A DNA stretch of 64,000 bases from assembly GCA_026120185.1 (NCBI GenBank), contig JANUWF010002061.1, positions 806,001 to 870,000 of the forward strand, in the 5' to 3' direction. The stretch is from Voacanga thouarsii. Lineage: Eukaryota > Streptophyta > Magnoliopsida > Gentianales > Apocynaceae. How positions within the stretch are numbered: the first letter of the stretch is position 1; every line of letters begins with the position of its first letter. The notes below the pieces were generated by a model, which worked only from the letters and a program-made list of their open reading frames with translations, had not been told where the DNA came from and did not search any database. The translations under genes were made by a program, and so were the position numbers. Of the stretch, positions 48,081 to 59,150 are shown piece by piece.

Positions 48081-48161
48081 ATCTATACCCAAATGTCTCG
48101 TTGGAGAAGCAGTTGTGCTGGTTCAAAGAAATGCTAGCATCTTCCTGCCAAAGATCATCAG

Positions 48162-48514
48162 GTATGCTGTGAGCCTACTGTCATCCAATATGGACCATAT
48201 GTAATTAGTTCATGATTCATCTATCAGTTGCAAATTTTGATAGGCATCAGTCAATTTTGCATCATTCACTTGTTGTTTTCCTTCATATGCAGAAAGTTTT
48301 GTTTCTATATTAGTTTAAGGCGTTGAGCCTCACCCATCCAAGCATCGATTTAATTAGTTTCACAGTGTCATTCACTTTTGTAGCGTGGGAATTTATCTCG
48401 ATTGTACATCTCCATTAAACTCACTTGATACTCCCTGGATGCAAATTCATTTTTTTATGTTGGGATGAAAAGGGAAAACAAAGAAAGTAATGTTGCAATT
48501 TTCTGCTACCTTCC
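48162..48514 (+). other. Intron 2 start of the disrupted GDSL gene
   Basis: Follows the exon 2 donor. No strong similarity with the other intron 2 copies beyond the first bases was noticed; no exon 3 follows. Confidence 0.5.
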
Positions 48515-49418
48515 TAGGGGTGGCAATATTGAATATGACACGTCAACACGACACGAAAATGACACGGTTATAGCGGGTTAGGGTTGGGGTTTCCCGGGTT
48601 TGGGTCGAAATAGATCGACCTGTTTAACTTTAAACGTGTACAGGTCATAAATGGGTTTAACCCGTTTCAACCCGCGAACCCGTTTAATTTTTTTTAATAT
48701 TTATATTTAATACTTTTTGTAATACCCTACAAATTTCACTATAGAAAATTAGATACTTTAATTTTTTACATGAATTACTTGAATTAAATTTTATTATATG
48801 AATTAATTGAATTGTTTGTGTGTCTATTTTGTTTAATTATGTGAGACTTCTTAAATGATGTTAATGTGGTTATTTGTTTGATATATAGTAAATGAATCAT
48901 TCTTAATTAATTATTATTTAGTGTCTATAATAATAATATTATTACAATGACTTTTAGCTAGAGAAAATAATTTCTTGAACAATCCAATTTTATTGCAAAA
49001 CTACATTTGTTTAGATTTTAAAGATTAAATCTTATGAATTTATTGAGATCTCTAGATATTTAGAGGGATGGTTTGTTGTTTTATTGGCTATTTATGACTT
49101 TATGGGCTGTTTTATTAGTTTTTTAATTTTATATGATTTGATTTGATTTTTTAAAATTTTTTGTGTAATAGTGCACATATTGGCGGGTTTAGTAGGTATT
49201 CGGATTGACGGATTTAGTAATTATCTATTTAATTTTTGTGTCTAATCGTGTCATGTCGTGTCAACCCGTTTTATAACACGAACACGACACGAAAATAAAT
49301 AGATTGACACGACACGACACGTTTATTAATCGGGTCGTGTTCGAGTTGACCTGTCGAGTGTAATTATCTTAAGTTGACACGACCCGCCAACCCAAACACG
49401 ACACGATTGCCACCCCTA
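48515..49418. mobile_element. hAT element, non-autonomous, 904 bp
   Basis: Perfect 13-bp termini TAGGGGTGGCAAT ... ATTGCCACCCCTA and a perfect 8-bp duplication TACCTTCC (48507-48514, 49419-49426). Subterminal ACACGACACG-type and GGGTT-type repeats are dense at both ends. No transposase frame. Confidence 0.95.
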
Positions 49419-49582
49419 TACCTTCCAACAAGTGGAAAGAATTTAGGTCCACCAATTCCTAAAATCATTATCTTGTCCTTTTCCGCCATCTCCCCCGTGT
49501 GAATATAAGAGCCACACTAATTTATGATATAAGTGTATGAATTTGAGATTTCTTTTCTTTGAGGTCAAAATTATCATGATTC

Positions 49583-49925
49583 TTGGAGGGCACTTTGTGA
49601 CTCCCGATACGCGATATGATTATGGGCCTAACCGTATTCACAATCAATTATTTGACTATCATTTTTGTTAGACTAAAATTGATATATCAAGTTGACAATA
49701 ATTATTTAGACTTATTCTTATATACTATTCAAACTTATTTTTAGAATCTCATATAAGATCAAGAGCGTTATGTTCACTCCCCATTCATGCTCAAATATCC
49801 TTGTAAGGTCCAAATTTATAGATCAAATTTAGGACCAATCAAGTGGTGCAGCTTAGTTCCCACATCGGGGATTAGTTACCCATTCTGATACCAAATATCA
49901 TGCTTTGGACACATAGAGATAGAAA
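49583..49925 (-). mobile_element. TRIM-like fragment in inverted orientation
   Basis: On the minus strand: TTTGGTATCAGA (primer site, 49884-49895), then GTGGGAACTAAGC and TTGGTCCTAAATTTGAT, then a second LTR-like part with GAATAGTATATAAGAAT and TTGTCAACTTGATATATC. The same words in the same order make up the repeats at 51600 and 62763-63989. Confidence 0.65.
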
Positions 49926-51057
49926 ATTTGTAAGATGAGAATTGATTATATTAATTAACCTAGTGTTTTGACTATTTTATGATATAAAAACTAAGAAAGG
50001 TAAGATGCATTATACTTTTATAATTTTAAGTTATGTATGTGTGATTTGTAATATTGTTGTGAGGAATGATTTGTGGTATAGTTAAATGCCAAGTTTTGGT
50101 GTCGAAACTTTTTATAAAGGGATAGAATAAAACCCTCCTTTTTTTTAAAAGTTTTTTATTTATAGAGATATTTTGAATTTTATTAAGATTTTTAGGTAGA
50201 ATCTTAAAACAATAAGAGTTAGAATCTTATTTTGCTAATATTTTAAGAAAGTACGAATTTAGATAAAATTATTAAACATTAGGAAAATCCTGACTCTAAA
50301 ATTATGAAATGCAAGAGTTTGTAGAAAATATCGTTGTTTTTCTATAACCGTAAACAGATACAGAGAAAAAGAGAGGGGTTTAACTAAGATTTGAAGGGAA
50401 GAACACCATAATTTGTTACCGTATTCTAACGTTGACGTTAAGAGATAAGTATGAATGAATTTTTTCTATTTTCTTTTATGAATAATACAATAAAGAAGAT
50501 AATTTTGATTCAAATTCTTGAATAAAATATTTTATCTTCTCAAAACTTATGTTTTAATGATGAATCTAGGCAATAGTATGTATTTTGGTACTTGTGTTCT
50601 ATGCATTATTCATAAATACATTTGATTGATTTTGTACATTATAAAATTTTGTTACGTTTCTTTGAATGTGATGCCTTTAAGATAGGTTAAACATTTTTGG
50701 AACAATGTTAATATTGAACTTGCTTTTTTGAAATTTGTACGATATGAAGGTTTAATTTTTTTGGATCTTTAAGGCGTGGTAAAAGTCTTTTTGAATTTTT
50801 CTAATTAAATAAGTTAGAAGGAGGTAATGGTTATATGAATTATGTGAATAAGTATTCTTATATACGGCACGTATTTTGTTTCTTAAATTCTAGCTATTTT
50901 ACTTTTAGAAAAATAAAATTACTATAAAAGTTTAACTGTACCAACAGCCGCCTGCTGCGGGAATACCGAAAGTCAGCATGTTTCAAGATTTGTTATGGAT
51001 TTTTTAGGGGAAAACAAAAGGAAAGAAAGAATTTGGTGTCAGAGACTTCGTGATATG
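49926..51057. other. Intergenic AT-rich sequence, nothing recognised
   Basis: No repeat ends or coding frames were identified. Confidence 0.4.
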
Positions 51058-51242
51058 AGACAATCCTTGGGTGCAAAAAGGCAAAGACCCTCGCCCATAG
51101 GACCCCCACACCCAACTCCAAAGATGTGGAGGAATAATCATGGTGACTCAGCAGCCCCCAGGTAGGAGGAACATTACCCGGTGTCCACAAGGATCCACCC
51201 CCCACGAGAGGGGAAGAAAATCCTGATCCAAGACAATCCTTG
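51058..51242. mobile_element. Short insertion with 12-bp direct repeats (SINE candidate)
   Basis: AGACAATCCTTG occurs exactly at 51058-51069 and 51231-51242. The 161 bp between them are GC-rich relative to the surroundings. Target duplications of this length are typical of SINE/LINE insertion, but no Pol III boxes or A-tail were convincingly found. Confidence 0.5.
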
Positions 51243-51601
51243 CGTTTGTTAAGGTCATGAATTCATGGCCCGAGCCATGTTTTAAGAGTTTTTATAAATA
51301 AATACATAAAATGTATGTATAATAATCGTTTTTGTTATATTAGTTTGTATAAATGTTGAAACAAATGAAAATTATTTTGATATATTTTAAATATTTAAAT
51401 TTTTACAAGTTGAGAGTAATTTAAAAGTTTTTAAACTAATAATGTGTCTCTTTATAAATGTGAATATTAGTATTATAAATTTATGTATATGTGTAATAGG
51501 TTTTATTTAAGAGAAGGTGATTCATTATTACTTACTAAGTATACAGTTGGCTCACTCTTCAATTTTTTTTTTCTTTCAAATTCTAATGACAAACTATAGT
51601 A

Positions 51602-51892
51602 TGTGAGACATCGATTCTATATAGGATTCTAATGATAAGTTTGAATAGTTTATAAGGATGAATCTAAGTATCTATTGTCAATTTAGGATATCTATTTTGA
51701 CTCAACGAAGATGTCAACCAAGTAATTGACCGTAAGTGCTGTCAGACTCATAATCACATTCCTGAGCCCGTAGGCAGGGGACGTGATATTTGGTATCAAA
51801 GCAAATAATCAGTCTCTAATGTGTTAACTAAGCCACACTGCTTGGTTGGTTATGAATTTGATTCACAAGTTTAGGTTTCACGAGGACGCTTG
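51602..51892 (+). mobile_element. TRIM-like element, left part (LTR, primer site, internal region)
   Basis: LTR-like part from TGTGAGACATC to about 51788, then TGGTATCAAAGC (51791-51802; one mismatch to the initiator-Met primer site), then GTTAACTAAGCCACACTGCTTG. The internal region is cut at GCTTG by Copia-2 and resumes at 62763. Internal length would be only about 125 bp, as in TRIMs. Confidence 0.7.
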
Positions 51893-53744
51893 TGAAGGTT
51901 TAAAATGGCAAAAATCATCAAATCGAAAGTATGCTTATAAAACGAAAAATTTACCTCTGTGATTGAATAGCCCTTTTCGCACTGATGTAAATGTCTGTAC
52001 AAGGATGCTTAAAGCTATTGGATCACGTCCTTGTAAACGTCGATTGCGTCTCATTCACTCGAAGCCTTTGATATTCCGAAATGGTGCCCGTAGCATTGCC
52101 GATGAAAGCTCAAAGATGTGGGTTTGCTTAGCCTTTAAAGACTTCTCTGTGATTGAAGAAAAAAATCATAGACTTCACTGCCTTCACCAATGGGTTTCGT
52201 CTGAGTCTATAATTGAATGAAAAGCCAAAGCCTTTAGTGCGTCATTTCCTTTTCATTTCAACACACCGAGAAAGAGACCAACTACATGAAAACAGAAAGC
52301 TCCATGCTTTCTGTTATCTTTCACGTAAAACAACACGGGATCTATCATGTGTTGTTTTTTATTTATTTTATTTTTATTTTAATTAATTAATTTTTTATTT
52401 ATTTATTTTAAATTTTATTTTACCTTTGGTCTTATTCATTGGGCTAAATAAAATTATTTACTCTTGGGCTTCAATACCCATAAATAATAAATCTCAATTA
52501 TTTATTTTCTAAGCTTCATTAAACAATTCAATAAATAATTAACAAGTTCAAATAGATCAATATAAAATATCAGGTCTTTTATCTAGTTTTATATCTAGAT
52601 TAATTTTTTAATTATTCAATCTGGGTCTTGAGTCCTGAATAATTAATTAATCAATTAAAATAGATAAAACATATACTCTCTTTTGAGTCTTTCATTTTGT
52701 TCTAATCTAATAATAAATTAGATAAAATAAAATAAAATAAAATCCATAATTATCAAGACCAATTTCTTAATCCAAATCTGTTAAGACTTAAGGGCCATTT
52801 CGGGGACCAAAAGACACATCACCTTGGCTATTAAAATGACCAAAATACCCCAATGATATAAATAGTTATATTTTATATTTTAAATATTTTTTAATATCAC
52901 CATAAGAAAATATTGACCCCAAGGATAATGTTACATTAGCAAAGTCTTCGACTTACAGATGTAATGACTAAAATACCCCTCTACACATCGCCGTACATTT
53001 AATAGACATCTACTATCTTTAGACCTCTAGTCCAATGATCTACGACTCTTTGAATGTTTTCAATTTTCAAAGGAGATATCCTAAAGTAAAAATTCAAGTC
53101 TTGTTCCCCAGGACCCTGGATAATTAGATCATTTGAACAGTCATAAGGGACGATATAGCGTAGAAACTATCTTGTACAAGTTTGTCTTAACTAACTAGTC
53201 ACATATACCAAACATACAAGTATATCGGCTCTACAAAAGAACCTCAACTACAATATATCAAGGTATATACTTCTAACTTCGTCAGACCACCAACTCATGC
53301 TCAAGCGGAAGAGTATTAGCCTACGCTCTAGAAGTAATAGTCCAGGTTTCTTCTAAATAGTACTTTTAGAAACTACTATTACAGGTCATGTTCTACGTAT
53401 TCAAAATACGCTCATACTATGAAGTAAGTGGACTACTCATTGGCTAAAGGTAATCCATTCCCCATTTGGAATTCATAACATAAAAGCTTAAACATGATGA
53501 GATTCCCACTCTCATCAATCGGTTAAGAACAAATATTTATGTGTTAAGTAACTCGTAATCCATACCTTACTGTGAAATACTACCATTCACATGGATCATT
53601 TCCTTAAACACAATGGGTCTTTTCCAAACGAAAATCATGCACAAATAAAATGTAAATTTACAAACAAATTTTGAGAATAAATTTTTTTATTAATAAATTC
53701 GATAATTACATCAGATAAACTAGTTTAGGGGATATATTCTAATA
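51893..53744 (-). repeat. Copia-2 3' LTR (1,852 bp)
   Basis: Collinear with 60881-62762, with many transitions and a few indels. Confidence 0.93.
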
Positions 53745-53749
53745 ATCTC

Positions 53750-56700
53750 CCACTTGCACTCTAAGACTAAGAAAGCCCATAGGTGCCCACCCCTATAGCG
53801 TCTAAGTGTCTCTTGAAGACTCTCTCAACCAAATGCTTGGTGAAGGAATCTGCTAGGTTGCTCTCCGAGGCTATCTGTTCCATCACGATTTTTCATCTCT
53901 AAATGAAATCCCGGATCAAGTGATACTTCCTCTGGATATGCTTCCCCTACTTGTGATTCCTAAGTTCTTTGGATTGCGAGACTGCTCCATGTGTGGCACA
54001 ATTTCAAGTTCTAAAAGGAACTTTCGGAGCCAGACTACTTCTTTAGATGCTTCCGAAGCTGCCACATACTCAATTTTCATAGTTGAGTCAGCAATACAAG
54101 ATTGCTTGATACTCTTTCATGAAACAGCTCCTCCAGACAAGGTGAAGACATATCTACTAGTACATTTTCTCTCATCCTTATCTGCCTGAAAATTTGAGTC
54201 TGTGTATCCAGTAGGAACCAAGTCGTCAACCCTGTAAACCAGCATATAATCTTTCGTACCATTAAGCTACTTAAGAATATGCTTTACAATTTGCCAATGA
54301 ACCTTCCCAGGGTTTGATTGATATCTGCTAACTAATCCTACGTCAAGTTAAATATCTGACCTAGTGTATAACATGACGTACATGAGACTTTCCATAGTCA
54401 AAACGTAGGGAATCCTACTCATCCTGTCTTTTTCCTTTTGAGACTTAGGACAGTCCTTAGAATAAAAAGACAACCTATGTCTGCAAGGGATTAGAGCTCC
54501 GTTGCATGAATCCATACTAAACTTGGCTAATATCTTGTCAACGTATGTCGTTTGGGATAATCATAACATTCTCTGCTTCCTATTTCTAAGAAGTTTAATC
54601 CCAAGAATGTAACTGGCTTCTTCTAAGCCCTTCATACTAAATTGACTAGACAGCCAAACCTTAGTAGATAACAATGTCCCTACATTATTCTCAATGAGTA
54701 GAATGTCATCCACATATAGAATAAGAAAATTCACATTTATGCTTTCTAATTTTCTGTACACACATAGTTCATCCTCATTTTGAATGAAATTGTAAGACTT
54801 TACAGTCTCGTTAAAACGAACGTTCCATATTCCAGATGCTTTCTTAAGTCCATAAATGTACTTCTTAAACTTGCAAATCATATGTTCCTGGCCTTTAGCA
54901 ATAAAACCTTCCAGTTGGAGCATATAAATGTCTTCGTTAAGATGGTCATTTAGAAATACCGTCTTGACATCCATTTGACATATCTCATAGTTGAAATGAC
55001 ATGCAATGACGAGAAGGATACGGATAGACTTAAGTATGGCTACCGGGAAAAAAGTTTCATCATAATCGATTCCCTCTTTCTGAGTATACTTTTTCGCCAC
55101 AAATCTAGTTTTGAAGGTTTCCACCTTCCTATCCGCTCCCCTCTTCCTCTTGTATAGCCACTTACACCTAATGGATTTTATCCCTTCAGATGAAGCTATA
55201 AGATCCCAAACCTGATTGAAGTATATTGATTCAATCTTGACTTTTATTGCTTCATGTCATAGATCTGCATCAGCATCAGCAATAGCTTTCTTGTATCTAG
55301 TGGGATCTGATTCCTGATGGTCAGAAATTAGCTCGAAAGCCTTTTATGTCCATCTTTCTAGAACTCTAGATATCCTCCCACTACGACAAAGCGCCATTTG
55401 TACAAGTTCTTGAGGTTGTGCCTTTTTTTGTTTCATAATCGGGTCTGAAAAAGTTGATTTCGAAGATAACTTCTCCTCGAGTTCCAACCTTGTTGAACCT
55501 TTAGTGGAAGTACTTTTATCATCCTCCAAGTATCTAGTATTAGTACTTACTAGTACTCTCTACTCCTTAGGATGATAAAAGTAACCTCCTTTTGTCCCTT
55601 TTGGATACCTAATAAAGTAGCATAATTCTGATCTTGATTCTAACTTGTCTCCCTTGATTAGTATATAAGTTGGACAACCTCATATCTTGAGATGATTTAG
55701 ACTTGGTTTACGCTCAATCCACATCTTATAGGGTGTCCTAAGTACTGACTTGGAAGACACCAAGTTCAGAATATATACTACTGTTTCTAAGGCATATCCC
55801 CAAAAAGAGACCGGAAGAGTAGTATGAGACATCATGCTTCGGACCATTTCTATTAATATCCTATTCTTTCTCTCAGCTACTCTATTCTATTGGGGTGTAT
55901 CCAGTGCGGAGAGTTGGGATACTATCCTATGATGTACCATGTAATCCTTGAATTCACTGAGGAGGTACTTTTTATCACGATCCGATTGTAAGGTTTTGAT
56001 TAATTTACCTGTCTGACGCTCCACTTCAACCTTAAACTCTTTAAACTTGTCAAAAGAGTCAGACTTGCATCTCATCAGGTAGATATAATCAAATCTTGTA
56101 CAATCATCCGTGAAAGTGATGAAGTGCTTAAAACCCCCTCTAGCTTAAGTAGATAAAGGACCACACATATCACTATAAATAAGGCACAATATCTCCTTGC
56201 TCTATCAGCTTTTTGGTAAACGACTTTTTGGTCATTTTCCCATAAGGCAGGATTCACACTGAAACTAACTTTTCAATCTTAATGAGCCCAAGGGCTCATA
56301 ATGGATTAACCTCTGAATCATAGCTGAGTTAATATGACCTAACCTTAAATGTCAAATATATGAATCATTGACATTGGTCTTTCTCTTCTTACTTAAAAGT
56401 TCAGATTGAAAGTTATTTATTTGATTGTTTGTAAGATTTAAAAAGAATAAGTTTCCATACATGTGCCCTGTACATAAAAATTATCTATTTCTACTTATAG
56501 TAATACCAGATTGGAAAGAAACAAAATATCCATGATTTATTAGCTTTGCAATTGAAATCAAATTCTGTCTAAAATCGGGTACATATAAAATATCATTTAA
56601 TATAACTACTTTATTATAATAAAAAATAAGATCCAGCTCTCCCACTACAAGGGCCTATACTCGTATTCCATTTCCTACTCATAGTCTATGCTCGCCTTTC

Positions 56701-59150
56701 TGGAGTCTTCTTATCTTTCTAAACCCCTGCAAGAAGTTATAGATATAATCAGTGACACCAAAATCAACAATCCAAGTGAAAGTTGATCCAACTATTGAAA
56801 TAGACTCTAAATAGAGAACAATACCTATAGGGTTTTTCTTGGCTTGAAGTTTTGTTAGGGATATGCCCTAGAGTCAATTTGTACTTATACTATTGTCGTT
56901 ATGTTTTATATAATAATATGAGGTTTTTCTTTCCATGAATAGTGCATTTTATTTTGTGGTCATCAAGTACGTGACTTGATAGTAAAACCCTACAATGAAT
57001 AAAATGACTATTCTAAAACTATCCATGATCGATTATTATTATTATTGGAACAATAATAAATTAAGATTAGTATGTTTGTGACTTGATGGCTATGTTTTAC
57101 TAGTTATGGATATTTGTAATATCGAGTCAAAACATAAATAAATGTTAGAGAACATTGTATTGGACATGACCCACTGTGAGAGTACTTCATGGAACATGTC
57201 ATAAGTACTTTCTAGCCATAATAATATTAAAAGTCATTCGACCTAAATTCATCATAGTTTCCTACTTGATAAATTCTATATTTTGACGTTGTCTAAAGTT
57301 GTCTTTAATCAGATAATAAATTAGACTACTGTTGGATTAGAATAAATCAATGAGAGGAATATGAATGATAGTGAAGGAATTTGTCCCTCTCAATTATGGG
57401 AGAGATATCCATTGGCCCCTTGATAAGTTAGACTGTTAAAATGTATGGCCGTGCTAAAATATATCAATCTAAGATATTGATATCATTTGTTTGAACAGTC
57501 TACTATGAAATCAAGAAATAATTGATTAAGCTTAATAAGGATGACATGCTCCGTGCCTTATACTTAATCTGGATATCGTGTGACAAAATGACTAAATATA
57601 AAATTATGGTTTGGTTCAAAGAGATCATCGATCTTCATTTAACCTGGATAGTTATAATATTTTGCTAGAAACTGCTTATAACTTGTGCGCCATTTAAATA
57701 TGGTTTGGGCACACTGCCAGTGTTAAATGAACCTATAGAGTCACACAATAAGCGAACTTATTAGGTTATTTTTCTAGTAACCAGATTTGATGAATTTGGA
57801 AATATGTCTAAATTAATCGAACTTAGAAAATTTACCAGATACAATGAATTTGGAAATATGTCCACATTCGATGTATCTGAATAATGTCCAAATTATAAGA
57901 ATTTGACTCGGCAAATTAATTATTTAAATAACCGAGATAATGACAGAATCTTATTATATCAATTTTAATTTAATTTGAATTTAAATTAAAATATGATAAG
58001 ATATTATTAGGGTTTAAGAGATTCGGGGGTTTTTAAGAAAACCCTAGCCGTCTTTTCAAGAGTCTAATTCTATTGAGAACATTCGTGCTATTTTCTACCA
58101 GAAAAAAAAAATCCTTTCAAACCCTAGGCGCTAGCACTCCCCAGGTGACGAGTGAGTTCGCGGTGTATATTAGATAGAGGACGTTCGCGCACTGCAGCGT
58201 CTGGAGATCATTCGGGTTGTACGTGTAGCAGCACCATTGGAATCGAAGGATATCGATTTCACCAACCAGAGGTAATTCTGCAAACCTACGATCTTCTTAA
58301 TTTTTTACTTGGATCCTCGGAAGGGATTCGTGGATGTTTTCCGCGTTTAGGAGTCTACGAATCCTAACAGTTTTGGATACTCCTTTTTCTTATGTCCCTT
58401 CTGCCTGCACTTGAAGCATTTACCTTTGGACTTGTTGGGCTAGTTCTTGGGATGAGCCGGTGTGTTTTTCTTTTTCTTTTTGAACTTTCTGGGCTTGGGC
58501 CCAATTCTGGAAAAAAAAGTCCGAGCAATCATAGCATTGGACTATGGTTTCATGACATTTTCTATCACCTGCAACTCTTTTATTAACTAAGTTAAACTCA
58601 TGTTTAACTTGTTCATATTATAATTTAACTTGAATTGAGTAAAAAAGCTTGGAAGAGATTCGAAAACCATGTCCACTTGGCTCATGGGGTCAATTACAGC
58701 CCCTAAAACTTCTGCTTCCTCGAAAGCAGCAATCATCTTGAGCATATGTTCTCTAACTAATGCTCCCTCAGCCATCTTAGTGTTGATGATTGTCCTAAGA
58801 GCCTCCTGCCTTGCGGGTCGACTCTTATCTACGAATATCGTGGCCAGCGATTGGCTAATGTCGTACGCAATAGCCATGTGCTTGTGTTTTGATTGAAGCA
58901 CATTAGACATGGAGGCCAACATGTAGCATCGAGCCATTTCGTTGGCCTTCTTCCATGCTTTCTCAGCCTCTCGCTCCTCAGCAGTGGAACCTTCTCCAAT
59001 AACAGGGCAGGTTTCAAAGAGGATATACTTATACTCCTTAGCATTAAGTATTATGTCCAAATTCCTTTTTTAGTCCATATAATTTGAACCCATTAACTTA
59101 TTCTCGCGGAGAATAACGGCCAAATGACTAAAAGAACCTCTACCAATCAT
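53750..59150 (-). pseudogene. Copia-2 gag-pol polyprotein (decayed, interrupted by a solo LTR)
   Basis: Minus-strand order. Gag starts at 59150 (MIGRGSFSHLAV), and its UBN2-like body is at 59060-58587 (EKAWKKANEMARCYMLASMS; stops on both sides). A knuckle CFKCRQKGHKKKEYPK (58427-58378) has its last Cys changed to Tyr. The solo LTR follows. Integrase is at about 56260-55600 (FITFTDDCTRFDYIYLM; a GTPQQNGVAER-like site with a stop). RT is at 55190-54560 with QMDVKTVFLNDHLNEDIYML and LILYVDDILLIEN (intact YVDD). RNase H and its tail are at 54120-53790 (MKIEYVAASEASKEVVWL, then ESNLADSFTKHLVERV). Multiple stops make it inactive. Confidence 0.9.
56853..58369 (+). mobile_element. Solo LTR (Copia-type), 1,517 bp, nested in Copia-2
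   Basis: Starts TGTTAGGGATATGCCC and ends CGAATCCTAACA. Flanks AGTTT|...|GTTTT share GTTT (56849-56852, 58370-58373). Copia-2 Gag/protease sequence continues on both sides. No internal region and no second LTR, so unequal recombination between two LTRs is likely. The frames inside it are not genes. Confidence 0.88.

Larger units (their letters stand above)
37895..48161 (+). pseudogene. GDSL esterase/lipase gene broken by a Helitron (exon 1) and a Copia element (exon 2)
   Basis: Exon 1 is 37895-38054 plus 42332-42439. Exon 2 is 42534-42682 plus 48092-48161, with donor GGTATG. Leaving out the insertions, each exon keeps the same phase as in the intact gene (ends in phase 1), and no stop or frameshift remains. 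A signal-like N-terminus (SIIFVLLASPPTASG), block [11 protein letters not shown] with its Ser, [10 protein letters not shown] and FGEGVNFSAVGATAL (block II Gly) are visible. Exons 3-5 are not found in the remaining 15.8 kb. A protein could not be made from this allele, but the lack of further damage suggests that the disruption is recent. Confidence 0.93.

Noticed and set aside
51963..52220. 85-codon + strand frame present in both Copia-2 LTRs (also 60950-61207)
   Set aside because: It is antisense to the element, and the two copies differ at about 16 of 85 residues, many of them radical changes. This fits neutral drift of LTR sequence rather than a protein.
58152..58586. Two + strand frames around 58152-58586
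   Set aside because: The first lies in the solo LTR, and the second is antisense to the Copia-2 Gag knuckle.
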